NCBI RefSeq assembly: GCF_027580225.2
Contig: NC_073340.2
Location: 21,522,001 to 21,586,000 of the forward strand
Source: Misgurnus anguillicaudatus
Lineage: Eukaryota > Chordata > Actinopteri > Cypriniformes > Cobitidae
Direction: 5' to 3'
Length of the DNA: 64,000 nucleotides
Each line of letters begins with the position of its first letter. The first letter of the stretch is position 1. The position numbers and the translations under genes are program-made. The notes beneath the pieces were generated by a model, which saw only the letters and a list, made by a program, of their open reading frames with translations, searched no databases and was not told the DNA's origin. Shown one piece after another: positions 50,178 through 61,727 of the stretch.

Positions 50178-51530
50178 AAATGCTGGGTCATTTTAACCAA
50201 GCATTGGGTCAAAAAGAAACAAACCCAACCCGTTAATAATTTAACCTATGCCGGGTTGTTTTAAGCCATTGTTGGGTCAAATCTAAACTAATTCTGGGTT
50301 AATTTAAAGGTGCCAAAGAATGCATTGAAATAATATGTTAAATTGTTCTCTGATATCTACATAAATGGTATGTGGCTTTTAAGGTTGTGCCGATAGACGA
50401 TATTATCGACTAGGGATGCTCCGATCAGGATTTTTACAGCTGATATGATTACCGATTTGTTGTCTTTGTGATCAGCCGATACCAATGCCGATTCTTCAAG
50501 CTGATATGCAAACTCTTTGATGAGTATTGAGTGCTTAGGTCCTGTGACGCGCCAGAGCGACCTCACGCAATACGTCATCACATCAAGAGGTCACGGATGT
50601 CGTATGCAAAACTACGCCCCAGTGTTTACAAGTGTGGAGAAAGAGGACCGTTCTGTTTATTGTTTAAAATGGTCTGCAAATGTGCGTTTCATATATGTAA
50701 CACGTGACCTTTCCACGGCATTACGCAATTACGTGAGGTCGCGCTGGCGCGCCACAGGACAGGAGATAGACGGGAAGTTGTGGTCCAAAACTGCATTTTT
50801 TTTTCTTGTCAAAAATGACAATTGTTTCGCTAGATAAGACTCCCACGCCTCGTATGGGATCATTTAGAGTCCTTTGAAACTTCGTTAAAACTGCAATTTT
50901 AAACTGCAATAAAACTGTTACGTGTTGGTGTCAATTAAAGTCCATTCCAATCCTGGAATGTTTTCCTCAAAAAACATAATTTCTTCTCGACTGAACAAAG
51001 AAAGACATCAACATTTTGGATGACATGGTGGTGAGTAAATTATATGGATTTTTTAAAAAGAAAATGGACTAATCCTTTAAGGAACGTCTCTGGGTGGTAA
51101 GTTTGTGGTTTTTGTCAGTGTGAACGTGCAAAGCATAACTGTAACATCAAAAGTAGAACTTCAGCCTAAACATTAGCAAATAGCATGAATTAGCATATAG
51201 CGCTAACTCATCAGTCACAACTTTGTTTTTAGCATTGTAACAACATTGTAATTCATTTAATGAGTAATTTAATATTGGGGGCGTACATCATGCCTGTAAC
51301 GTCACAGTCTGTGTTTTGTTAAGATTGACCAGTTTTCCAACTGCCTTTTGCATGCACGTGGTTTACATAAGAAACAATCATGTATGAGGCTCACAATATG
51401 TCCTTACCATGTACAGAACTCATATTATTAATCTATGCCTATGTAAATACAGTTTTTCATTCTACGGCACCTTTAACCCAATTAGTTTGTCTCTTTTTGA
51501 CCCAACGCTGGAGTCCAGCTTGAGTGCATT
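50178..51530. mobile_element. MITE with GGGTC/GACCC arms, interrupted by a TTAA element
   Basis: The left part (50178-50303) contains AAGCATTGGGTCAAAAAG and GCCGGGTTGTTTTAAGCC. The right part (51477-51530) contains the complement TTTTTGACCCAACGCTGGA. Both parts meet the TTAA element 50304-51476. Related fragments are at 22800-22995 and 56640-56720. Confidence 0.65.
50304..51476. mobile_element. TTAA element with TTAAAGGTGCC ends, itself carrying insertions
   Basis: TTAA at 50304-50307 and 51473-51476. Ends TTAAAGGTGCCAAAGAATG and, reverse-complemented, TTAAAGGTGCCGTAGAATG. Inside are a hAT-like fragment (GGGATGCTCCGATCAGG, 50413-50520) and a right-half copy (about 50520-51080, ending TTAA 51077-51080) of the palindromic element at 32189-33125. 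Confidence 0.75.
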
Positions 51531-52460
51531 GTAAGCTGTTCTGGTTTAAAGCATGCCAATGTAAAACCAGGTAGGAAAACCGAGTATGGCCCTCACTTGA
51601 GTGAGAATCTCTCCAGAAACCAGCAGCAGACCTGACTCAGCACCCTGTTCACACTCTGCGTGTTCACCCACAGCCCAGTGCGCTACAACCATCTGCGTAT
51701 GTGTGTGCACATTTCATGCCGAGATTAAATCAAAGTAATTCACACCTCGTGATGTTTGCCACACAAAGGCTCATAGTCCATCAGGCCATTTTTATATCCA
51801 TGGACGTTTCATCTCCAGACGTCTGTTTTCGTTTTGTCTGGCCTTTGTTTTGCTATTTACTAAATTAAAGCTGCCAATCCCTCTCAGGACCCGGTGTTTA
51901 TTCAAACTGAATTCCAATCAGACCTTCAAAGGCTCTCATTATTAGTCTCTGTATCATGAATTATGCACTGTTAGCTCCGGTGTGGTGTCCTATTAGTAAT
52001 TCATGAAGCTCTGAAGGTTTCGCTCAGAGTCGTGTGTTTGCGAGTACAGTTTGCTCGCGAATGCGCTCGTATGCCCGCGTCTGCGTGTGATTTCGAGTGT
52101 GAATGGGAACTGTGCACGCAGCCCAGCCACCATGCTGAGATTCTGCTGTCGACAGATGGATTGTAGGAGGATCGAGCTCGAAACGCTTTAGAGACAAAAT
52201 AAGAAATGGATGGAGGACAGTCTCAAGGAGGAGAGGGTGTAATTGAGGCGGAGGAGGGGGGCAAGGAGAGATTGAGCGAGAGAAAAGCGTTCATCTGTGT
52301 CACGTTTAATCATTGCTGAGAGATTAATGTAGAAATTAATGTGTTTAAACCTTGGCAGACCTACTTTCATTTCCCAAATGATTTTGAAATCACAAATGAC
52401 CACACTCTTAGAATGCTGTGAGATTTCATAGATTCTGATGAAAGACGTACGTATTTTTGC
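51531..52460. promoter_or_regulatory. Intronic block with candidate enhancer (about 51770-52010)
   Basis: Repeat-free. The core includes AAACTGAATTCCAATCAGACC, CTCATTATTAGTCTCTG, ATCATGAATTATGCACTG and CTATTAGTAATTCATGAAGC, a dense set of homeodomain-type cores in a block of balanced composition. This is the best enhancer-like stretch in the prkce intron by eye. Conservation is untested. Confidence 0.4.
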
Positions 52461-52556
52461 TTTTATCAAAAGCGTCTTACAGCACAGTCAAGCTATACAG
52501 CATGCGTTCCTTTCTTTGTGATGCTAACACATTACTCTACCAATTGAACTACAGGA
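52461..52556 (-). repeat. tRNA-derived SINE (minus strand)
   Basis: On the - strand an A box TAGTTCAATTGGTAGAGTA is followed by a degraded B-box area and a tail pairing with TAAGACGCTTTTGATAAAA, the SINE 3' end. Confidence 0.6.
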
Positions 52557-52870
52557 AGACCAAACTAACTTTAGGAGTTTTCTGTTGAGTTTAAAAGATG
52601 TGTAAAATTGTTCTCAGATTTGCAGACATCACGTCTGTAATCAAAGTCAGATATTGCATTTGTGTTGAAGTTCATTCAAGACTGAATTATCTCTACTTTG
52701 TCTCTATTGACCTGTATATATTAGGGCAAGAATCATGCAATACGATACATATCACGATGTATGGGTTGCGGTGCAGAGCGACACTGTAAATCACTGCAAT
52801 ATTTTGGGGTATTTCCTATTTTAGGAATATAATGCTGCGTTCAGATCAGCTGCGGTAGAGGCGTCAAGCG

Positions 52871-53165
52871 CTAGTCAGGGCTCAACGCAAATAATTTTTT
52901 ATAGTGGCCTGGTCGGGCCAGTGGTTCAGGTTTTCACTTGCCCTGCAAAAATTTTCACAGGCCCAATAAAAAAATGTCAGTGTCAAATATAATTGTATAT
53001 ATACAACATACATGTTCCAACGAAAAAAGGCTCCCGACTTTTCTGCTTTAACTGTAAACTGACAGCAAACTGTGCAGTGTTTTACTCAAGTAAATGTCTG
53101 TTCCCAAACGTCTCTCACGCTTGCCCCAGGCAACCGGGCAATCCTTTATGTTGAGCCCTGCTAGT
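52871..53165. mobile_element. Nested element with CAGGGCTCAAC ends and 5-bp TSD
   Basis: The element (52876-53160) begins CAGGGCTCAAC and ends GTTGAGCCCTG. The flanking pentamer CTAGT is present on both sides (52871-52875 and 53161-53165). It is 285 bp and non-coding. A hAT-like group with short target sites is likely. Confidence 0.8.
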
Positions 53166-53324
53166 GATTTCAATGTTAAGTCAATGTAAAGACACATTGA
53201 CGCACGTCTGAAGGTCTTGCGGTGCGAATGAGCCGTGAAGCGTGGACGCGGTAGGCGCGATTCAGCCTCATTCGCGCATCTAGTTCACGCGAGTTGGTCG
53301 CGACTAATCGTTAGGCAGCCCTAC

Positions 53325-53942
53325 AAAGTAGTGCTGTTGGTTAGTAGCCTTAATTTTTTTTAGGTTTAAAGGGACACAAGGCAGCATTTTTATGTTAATA
53401 AATCATCTTCGTAAGTCGGTATATGGTTAAATGACTCATTACGGGACGAATGATGTCTCTCTCGCCCGCCCCTACCGTCTGTAGGAAGAATACCCCACTT
53501 GCAACTTCGCTGTATCCGACCCGGTGTCCTTCAGTCTCGCAAAGTCTCAGATATCGCGAGAAGCAGTATCACTTTACAGCAAACAATACAGAGGCAGGCG
53601 GGATAAACACGGCTAGCGATTGTTGCAAATGGCAGAGCCTGGGAAGAAGCATCGAAAACCCTTGACGGAAGGGAAACCTAACTGGATTGGAAATAAGCTG
53701 ATAAACTTGGCTCCGAGGGGGGAGGGACAACAGTTCGTTTTTACGACAGTGTGTTTGAAAGCATTTACTTTCAGACACTAGGGGGAGCTCGTAGAGAAAT
53801 GTTACGCAGACTTGCCTGGTTTCCCTTTAATTTCACAGAATTCATGATAAATTAATGTATTATATAAAATGTCATAAAACTGGGGCCCCCCTGGCACCAT
53901 CTCGCGGCCCCCCCCCCCCGGCCCCCAATTTGAGAACCACTG
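53325..53942. mobile_element. hAT relic (left-truncated) split by a TTAA MITE
   Basis: AGTAGTGCTGTTGGTTAG and CATAAAACTGGGGCCCCC, with the terminus TTTGAGAACCACTG, match the intact copy at 33483-33758. The left terminus is missing. The inner TTAA MITE is at 53366-53830. A run of ten or more C lies near 53911-53919. Confidence 0.8.
53366..53830. mobile_element. TTAA MITE nested in the hAT relic
   Basis: TTAA at 53366-53369 and 53827-53830. Ends TTAAAGGGACACAAGGCAG and, reverse-complemented, TTAAAGGGAAACCAGGCAAG. The intact hAT copy at 33483 lacks it, so it is a genuine insertion. It contains a CTCF-like motif, ACACTAGGGGGAGC, at 53775-53788. Confidence 0.82.
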
Positions 53943-54150
53943 CTCTAGTAGTAACATGATTACATGAAGCGAGCATAGTCGCAGAAGCCCCTCCCATAAC
54001 GTGAAATTCCGCGTGAATGTCTCATTGACTAGAATTTCACGTGTGGCTTTCATCCGCGAATGAAGCAAGTAAACTTAAAATGTTCAAGCAAACTAGACGC
54101 AGTAGACGCAAATTTGATGCCTCAAATGCGGCTGGTGTGAACCCACGGTA

Positions 54151-54738
54151 ATAGGATATCATTTTAGTAAAGTTGTCATTGAGAACATACCACTATATGC
54201 AAATCTTAGCAAAAAAAAGTGGCATGGCCCTATGCTAGTACTTCCTGTCACTGTTTAATTTCAGAGATAAGAAGAATGCTATTTAGTGATCGGGATGTAA
54301 ACTCCAAACGAAACAACTGCCATGAATCTTGAATCTATTGCTTTTTTATCGATACAGTATTGCCAAACAAAATATCACAATATTTACATGTAACAATATT
54401 TTTTTTACACCCATGGTATTTTTGCTGTTATATTTTAACTAAAGTCAACTGTCCACTTATTTGAGTCCATTTTTATTTCCGATAGACGATACCATCATCT
54501 AATGACATATGGGCGATAGCGGGTTTTCATGACGATAGTTGGCATGTTTAAAATTATTATTATGCTATTATTATTATCATAGTTTCACATTAACATGCGC
54601 ATTGCATATTTTTACTTTTTTAAATTTGTAAAAAAAAATGCACAAATAAAAAATTGCCTCCCCCCCCAATACTATCGTGTATTGGCGCTCTCACTATGGG
54701 GCATATCATGCAACACTATCTGAGCCAAAGTTAGATAC
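54151..54738. other. Intronic DNA, old repeat fragments
   Basis: AT-rich DNA with fragments such as TTTTTTATCGATACAGTATTG and GATAGACGATACCATCATC that look like hAT-type debris. No gene. Confidence 0.4.
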
Positions 54739-55604
54739 TTAAAGTGCACCTATTTCATTGCTAAAAAACAACATTATTTTGTGTATTTGTTAAAATACAA
54801 TGTGTTTGCGTGGTTTATGGTTAAAAAACACATTATTTTACACATACCGTACATTTTTGCAGCTCCAGATATCCTGCTTTCCTCAAACGCTATGATTTTG
54901 TACAATGCTCATCAATCTGAAAAGCACTGTGTCCCTGATTGGCTAGCTAATCTGTACGTTGTGATTGGCCCGAAAACCAGCAGGAAATATGATGCTCCTT
55001 ACCATGTTTGAAAGATTTGCTCATAATGCTGACAGAAGTTAACTTATAGTCAAAGCGGGAGGAATTATGATAATGTCGTGTCTACGTCAACAGGCCCAGG
55101 AAATAAACTGTTGCCTACAATCCGTGTGTTTGTTGAAGTCCAAGAAAAGAGATTTAGGTTTTAAACTCGCATCATCGTTTACGTTGGGGTTTGTATCTTT
55201 TTCATATCGTTTACATGTACTAATACACACCTACACACCAAGGTAGGCATGGGCCGGTATAAAATTCTGGCGGTATGGTAACCTTTAGCAAAATGCCACG
55301 GTGTTGCGGTATTGCCATTGCAACACTAAAATGTGTAATTTTCAAATGCCTTTAAATATAAAGCCTTTAAATTATAATATGCTTGCAAAAAATATATAAT
55401 ATTTTCGTAATGTATATTAAATGTAAACATCAAATGGATTTTGTATAAACACAGCTCATACCTTGGAGACGTTATCACACAACATTTGAGTGGTTTTGAA
55501 ACCTTGACTGTTTAAAACCTCTGTATACCTTGAAAAAGGTAACCAGCCCATGCCTACACCAAAGGAAATGTAAAATCGTGAATCGGACCATAGTTGCTCT
55601 TTAA
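54739..55604. mobile_element. TTAA element, second copy of the family at 1904
   Basis: TTAA at 54739-54742 and 55601-55604. The internal match to the 1904 copy includes CACATTATTTT followed by ACACATACCGTACAT, GTTGTGATTGGCC and CCAAGAAAAGAGATTT. It is interrupted by the hAT MITE at 55244-55556. Confidence 0.75.
55236..55564. mobile_element. hAT MITE nested in the TTAA element
   Basis: The element (55244-55556) begins TAGGCATGGGCCGGTAT and ends CCAGCCCATGCCTA. Flanks CACCAAGG and CACCAAAG differ at one position of eight. It contains GGCGGTATGG / CGGTATTG motifs like the larger relative at 47830-49769. Confidence 0.85.
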
Positions 55605-56035
55605 AGCATACAGTGAACTCTATTACATTTCCTGAGCTATGAAAAAGCTACTTTTAAGCTATAAAATTTTCCACGCAGTAAACAGTCTTCAGTCATGTTC
55701 ATGTGCAATGCCTTTCTCTTTCTCCACCCATCCTTACAGAAGAGTCTCAGTTTTATTCCCTGGTCAGATGAGTCCTAATAGGCCTAACAGCTTAATAAAA
55801 TGTACCACTTTAACACAGCCTCACCCCCTTTGATTTGTTGTGCACACCCAACCGGCAGCTCGGTTTCAGATAGCCGGAGATTGATGCATCATTATGGTTT
55901 TATATTTAGTCCTGGGACATGGATCCATAAATGATAACCACCTCCACACTTAGCTTTAGTGCTGAATGTACAATGTTCAAATTTTTTGCATGGGCTGCTT
56001 TCTCAGTCCCTGGTGGCAGTGCAGCATGCATCTTA
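55605..56035. other. Intronic DNA, nothing recognised
   Basis: No gene or delimited repeat. Confidence 0.4.
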
Positions 56036-56148
56036 ACTTGTAGAGCGTTGGTGTGAATAACGCCAATGTTTCGGTTTTGATTCCTACAGAATGTCCATAT
56101 AGTCATACTTATAACTTTTATACATCGAGTTGCTTTGGATAAATGCCA
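56036..56148 (+). repeat. Degraded tRNA-derived SINE
   Basis: TTGTAGAGCGTTGGTGTGAA and GGTTTTGATTCC correspond to a tRNA-like A-to-B-box span. The tail GAGTTGCTTTGGATAAATGC matches the common SINE 3' end. Confidence 0.6.
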
Positions 56149-57701
56149 ATTGTGTAAACACACAGAATGTAAGATGTGGGCTGCATTCAAAAGCTCTAAA
56201 ATGACAGCATTCCAAGGCAGGAAGGCATCAAGGAACATCCGAATCCAATGTTTGCTTTACTTACCGTCTCCTGAGATACCTTCATCGTCTTGTCCCACAA
56301 TTCTGTACGTGGGCAAGTGTGGTGAATGTGATTGGTCAAGCCTGGTCCAGTTCAAAAAATAAAATGGAAAGTGACTAGAACACAAATTTAGTGTAAATAA
56401 AGTTTTATTTTCACTTTTTACACCTTTTGATTGCATTTCCAGCAAGAAATTAGTACTGTTGTTTTCAAATATCACAAAGGTGCGCTCTGCTCTGTTGTTT
56501 ATATTTTCAACAGAATTCCATTACGCTGCCTATGAAGGCTGTCCGAATGCGTTTCCCAGAGCTGCCTTGACGCCGCTGAAGTTGTTGCGAAGTCAACCCC
56601 TGCAGGACACCGACCCTCTGTGACCGAGTTTGGGCACCCCTGTTTTAAACAATGGCTGGGTCAAATATGGGTTGAACCCATTTGGGTTTGTCCAAATTTT
56701 GCTCTAGCAAACAACCCAGTGCAGACTTTGTTTGAATTGCTAAACATTCATGGTCCAGTTAAAGGCTTGGGATGATTTTTCCATGGAGAGCGTGAACGAC
56801 TTGTGTTCTCTATGGCTCGTGGTATCTGTTTTCACAACGGTGATTAGAAAAGAGAGAGGGCGAGCGAGAGGCCAATGATGGGCTCTCGTTCAGGCACTGG
56901 AGGACAGTAACCAGAGCAAGAGCTTGTTTTGATTTAGTTGTACATAATACTGCATGTACACTACATTAGCATAAGAGACTGTCTGAAATGAATGCGACAA
57001 AGACTGTAGAAAGGATTTCATTTCGTATTGACTTATTTTGGCATGATATTATTGTGGAAATGGTGGTCTGTATTGTAGATTTTTATTCTGTGTGTCTTTG
57101 CCTGACATCTGTTACATCTTTAGATATCAACTTTGTCCCATAAATTTGAAATAAAATCTAAAATTTAATGAAAGCAGACCAACAGTAAGAAGATAGAGGT
57201 ATATAATTATTGTGGATCTGGTTTAAATAATTGGACATTGGATTTTGATGAGAATGTTTGATTTTATATTGAAATGTCTGATTGCAGATGTTGGTATCTT
57301 GGGAAATCTGAGCAAAGAATTTAAAGCTGTAGAAAATATACATACTAAATTACTGTGGTCTTATTTGGTTGAAAAATACAGTATGAGAAGCAGCACACTA
57401 CAGAAAAGGTCTCCATTTGTCATTGATGTAATCTCATCGTTGTCTAGGAGACAGATTTGAGATATTAAAGAGACCTCATTTGCAATTTTCTCTTATGTAA
57501 GGGGAGGGACAGCAAGGCTCTTGAGCTGTTGGTGTGGATGAGGTTTAGCTATAGGCTGTTGCATAAGAAAAGCTGATTATGTCCCACAGCTTATCTCTTA
57601 GTTTTAACCTACTTTTCTCTTATTTCGCTCTCTTTCACTCCTATTTATATTCCCCAGCGATTCTCTTCGCATTTTATACATTTGATGCCCTAACTTATTG
57701 A
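56149..57701. other. Intronic DNA with MITE fragment and candidate regulatory blocks
   Basis: Bases 56640-56720 are a fragment of the GGGTC/GACCC MITE family. Bases about 56760-56990 and 57390-57560 are non-repetitive. The latter includes CATTTGTCATTGATGTAATC and CTCATTTGCAATTTTC and could be an enhancer. No gene. Confidence 0.35.
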
Positions 57702-57966
57702 CTCCATAGTAGAGCTGGGCAAAAAATTCATGTGTATCTCATCACAGTAAAGCCGATTCGGTGATTAGTAGTAAATCGCCATCACCTGCTTTCAGATGGA
57801 GCGACATTTACTATGTATTTCACCGAGTTCATAATCATGGAAAATCGCCTCCAATAATGCATGCGATTTTGCCTAGCTTCTCTGTAAAATACGGCTCGGT
57901 GTAGTAAATGCTGCCCTATCTGAAAGCAGGTGATTTTTTTTTTTTTTGCCCAGCTCTACTCCATAG
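57702..57966. mobile_element. hAT MITE with perfect 8-bp target duplication
   Basis: The element (57710-57958) begins TAGAGCTGGGCAAAAAA and ends TTTTTTTGCCCAGCTCTA. CTCCATAG is repeated exactly on both sides (57702-57709 and 57959-57966). It is 249 bp and internally palindromic (CACCTGCTTTCAGAT and its complement). Confidence 0.93.
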
Positions 57967-58497
57967 CATCAACTGTGTTTTACTGAATTTGTGTATTAAG
58001 ATACTTCTTGTGCTAAAGTCTTCTGCTGGCTTGTGTTAACACCATATATCTGCACGCAGTTTCTGTCTTCATTTTGTGTAGGTGTACACTGTCAGTATGT
58101 TGGTACATATAATTTGTCTTTGAAAAGGAGAGAAATAAGGACAGAGACTGAGAGAGATGCCACAAAAGAAGGAAGAGAGAAACAATACAGAGAGAGAGAG
58201 ATAAAGACAAAAGGAAACGCTTCTCTTTGGAAGTAATGTAATCTAATGCAGCACAGCAATTGCGTTGTACATTATTCAGAAGGGACAAATCAGCATTGAT
58301 TGACAGGCTGCTGTACATTTGTCTGTAGTGTTTGTATACGTATGATGTACTCTGTGGTTCCCTTCTTGTTTTGAAGCCATGATCTTCCCCAATGTTAACC
58401 TATGATTGTAATAAAGTAAAGAATTATATATACAATTATTTTATAAAAATGCAACTTATAGTGCATTTGAGTGTGTTTTACCATGTCCATACAAAAT

Positions 58498-58560
58498 TAC
58501 TGGGAGCTGAACCCATGAGTCTGGAGTTGGTAGCATTATATTCTACCATATGATCTAAAT
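58498..58560 (-). repeat. SINE head fragment (minus strand)
   Basis: On the - strand, GGTAGAATATAATGCTACC and the B-box-like GGGTTCAGCTCCC identify a short tRNA-derived SINE remnant. Confidence 0.5.
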
Positions 58561-58584
58561 TTGTTAATGTAATTATGTTGTCAG

Positions 58585-59996
58585 TAGAGCCAGACTGATT
58601 TTTTTTAATCGATACAATTTAGGGCGTAAACAAGTCAGATAATCATATATCGTCCAATATTCTGTTTGTGTATATTATGGTACAGTGCATACATACTAGA
58701 GAATATTATACTATATACTATGTACCAGTCAATACGTTTAGAATAAACTGTATGTAAATAAACACATTTTTTGCAATGATCGCTCAAATGTGGTGATCAA
58801 ACACTTATAATGATGTGACAAAGATATCAGGGTGTTTAACAATTTAACAATAAACTTTGTTATCCAAAATTAGTCTGACATCAGTGCACTAAACAGTAAA
58901 CTTTAAATAGCTTTAAAACACAAACTGAACAATATTGACTGACAACATCTAATGTGTAATGTACGAGTACAACCTTTTTATATCAGTTCTGACTTGTAAC
59001 GTGAACCCACAGTGTCTGTGCGAACTTTAGACTATCATAAAATGTCTGCGATGGTGCGAAAGTTGCGTGAGTTATTTCATCAATTGCTTTCTTTGAAAAG
59101 CACGAGCATGTTTAGTAACAATGCAGGCAGTTTTACTCACATAATGTAATATTAGTGTGTGTCAGTTTATAAGAGGAGTCACATTTTAAAGGGGCCATGG
59201 CATAAAAATCTGACTTTTTCCATGTTTAAGTGCTATGATTGGGTCCCCAGTGCTTCTATCAACCTAGAACATGTGAGAAAGATCAACCCAGTAACTTGGT
59301 TTTGGTTAACCATTCTCTACAAGCACATGAAAAAATAGGTAGTTGAAATTTGGCTCTCCTTATGATGTCATAAGGAGCTCTTGTTATAATAATACCACCC
59401 CTTAATCTGCAATATCCAACTACAGCACTGCCATTTAGTGCAGAGAAAAGCACAATTGAGTTTTAATTGCAACAAACCACCATCTTTATGATCAGTGTTT
59501 GAATTTCATCAGCTCATTTGCATTTTAAAGGACACACCCAAAACGGAACATTTTTGCACACACCTACAAAGTGGCAATTTTAACATCTTTTAATAAATTA
59601 ATAAATTACATTTAATAAATTATCTGTATGGTATTTTGAGCTAAAACTTCACATATGTGCTCTGGGGACACCAAAGATTTATTTGACATCTTAAAGTCTT
59701 GTGCCATGGCCCCTTTAACAACTCACAAGTGGACAAAGAGATGGATTAAAAACACCAAGTGTAATAGGGAATGTGTCTCTCTCGCCCACGCATAATCTAA
59801 TCCACTAAAACGCTTAATACCAGGTGTAAATGTTGTGAAGACATCGCTTACCTGCTTGCCTGGGTCGAAATAAGTACTTAAATAAAAAATATAAAAACTT
59901 GGGTGCATATCTGCGGCATACGCTGATACGGATATATCTGCAGCAGGCTCAAATTGGCCGCTAAAATCGGCAAAAGGATAGTCTAGTTGGCTCTAT
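58585..59996. mobile_element. hAT-like element with AGAGCCA ends, hosting a TTAA MITE
   Basis: The left end TAGAGCCAGACTGATTTTTT and the right end, reverse-complemented TAGAGCCAACTAGACTATCC, are relatives. Near the right end, GATACGGATATATCTGC and AAAATCGGCAAAA fit a family with ATCGGC-rich termini. The ends are eroded. It contains the MITE at 59186-59718. Confidence 0.55.
59186..59718. mobile_element. TTAA MITE with GGGGCCATGGCA ends
   Basis: TTAA at 59186-59189 and 59715-59718. The ends TTAAAGGGGCCATGGCA and TGCCATGGCCCCTTTAA are perfect inverted repeats. It is 533 bp with GTGTTTGAATTTCATCAGC and CTCTGGGGACACCAAAGA. Non-coding. Confidence 0.92.
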
Positions 59997-60779
59997 TTCT
60001 CAGAATATATTCATTGGGAAACGCATGCAGCAACAGACAGATCAACTATATCAGTTTGTTGCTGTCAGTTAGTGAAGGTATTTATGTACAATATGGTTAA
60101 AAAACATCTAAGACATAGCAAACGATTGAAATTGTAAAATCACTAAAGATGCGATTAGAAACATTGCAAATGCTAAAAGTCAGAATGTTCAATGAAGAAA
60201 CTAAACCGCACATTACGGGTTGATGTGTTCATCAATTCATTAATCAAATAAAGCAAATTTGTAATGAAAAAACATGTATTAAATAAATAAAAAATGTGAA
60301 AGAGACATTTTTACTCTTTGCAGAGTTTTGGACCCCATTGTGTTTTTACAATGTGTAATTGTGTATGCTATAAAACATACAATAGTAGGTTCACATACTA
60401 CTGCATACGACTTACCACAGTAACATCTTTTGGCACAAAGATGGATTTTATGCCACAGACTTACTTCATTCAGCACTGGACGATCAAATTTTAGACAAGT
60501 TCTCCTCTTGCAGTGTGGGGCTATGTGTCAGATGATGCTTGCACGCATTGTGGACTTTGCTTACCTTTGTGTGTGTCCCTGAAAACCATGTGATCATTTT
60601 TTGCGATGCTTTATGATTTAAAAGGGTGCACTGTGTGCCGTGAGCCCTTGATGCTATCTCAATTTGCTGAGGCAACACTGATGTGAAGTTCCCAACAGCC
60701 CATGCAGCATGAGAGTGTGCACAGAGTGTCATATGCGACACCAAATTTTGACATGTAAGAGGACCACAAGTGCTGGGGA
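59997..60779. other. Intronic DNA, nothing recognised
   Basis: AT-rich in the first half. No gene or clear repeat ends. Confidence 0.4.
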
Positions 60780-61006
60780 TTAAAGGCGGGGTGCATGATT
60801 TTTGAAAAACACTTGGGAAACAATAGGGAGTCGGGCCGAGTACCAAAATGACACTTGTAGCCAATCAGCAGTAAGGGGCATGTCTACTAACCGACATCAT
60901 GTGTGGGACGGGAGAAGGTCCAGATTCTATTGGGGTAGGGGCGTGTTTGTTTAGGTGATTTCAAATGTCAATATTGGCTTTCAGAGATCATGCACCCCAC
61001 CTTTAA
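60780..61006. mobile_element. TTAA MITE with GGCGGGGTGCATGAT ends
   Basis: TTAA at 60780-60783 and 61003-61006. Left TTAAAGGCGGGGTGCATGAT pairs with right ATCATGCACCCCACCTTTAA. It is 227 bp; a very common cyprinid-style MITE as I recall. It carries AGCCAATCAGCAGTAAGGGG. Confidence 0.92.
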
Positions 61007-61727
61007 ATGATTGGATTGAATTAGAGTTTGGCTGCATTTCTTTAAAATGTGTGTGTATTTGCTCTCAAGTGTACTGTAACCAGACAATGCTAAACTGCTG
61101 TCTGTTGCCTGATCAATGACAACAGCAGCTTTCGAGCTTTCAAACTGACGGATGTGCACACTCACAGACTCACGCACACTTAAGCATCTGTGCTGTCTTG
61201 CCAACATTGTTTAGCCTAGCGTTATACTTGTTTCCTGGAGAGTATCATTAGGGAGAATAGTACACACCACTTCATCCCTACGCACACATACACGCAGTGG
61301 ACTTTCCTTCCTTTGCTAAATTTAGTGGCTGTTGTACCTCTGAGACAAACATACTCAAGGAGGCTCTTGAATGGAATCTTGTGACATCACAGGAAGAGGG
61401 GGGTGAGGGGAGGAGCCACGTGGCAGAATAACAGACATGTCATCACCCTGTTAGCATTTCACATGACATCATCAAGTACTCGCCTACAGTTATTCTTTTC
61501 ATCACAATGCGGCTGTTTTTAAACTCTTTCATTCAATGATTTAAAGTAATTGTTTAGCCAAAAATGAAACTGATTCATTCTCACTCTCATAACATTCCAA
61601 ACACAGATGACTTTTCCTAATGCAGATCACATGACAAGATTTTTGAAGGTCGTTTATGCAATTACAGTGAATGAAGACTGGGGTAGATACAAAAAACTGG
61701 CATAAATTGAATCATAAAAATTAATTA

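Larger units (their letters stand above)
52833..54150. mobile_element. Inverted-repeat element hosting three further insertions
   Basis: The ends (left CTGCGTTCAGATCAGCTGCG, right reverse-complemented GTGGGTTCACACCAGCCGCA) are inverted relatives, followed by matching AGGCGTCAA / AGGCATCAA. The body contains AATGTTAAGTCAATGTAAAG. It is interrupted at 52876-53160, about 53325-53942 and, inside the latter, 53366-53830. Confidence 0.65.
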
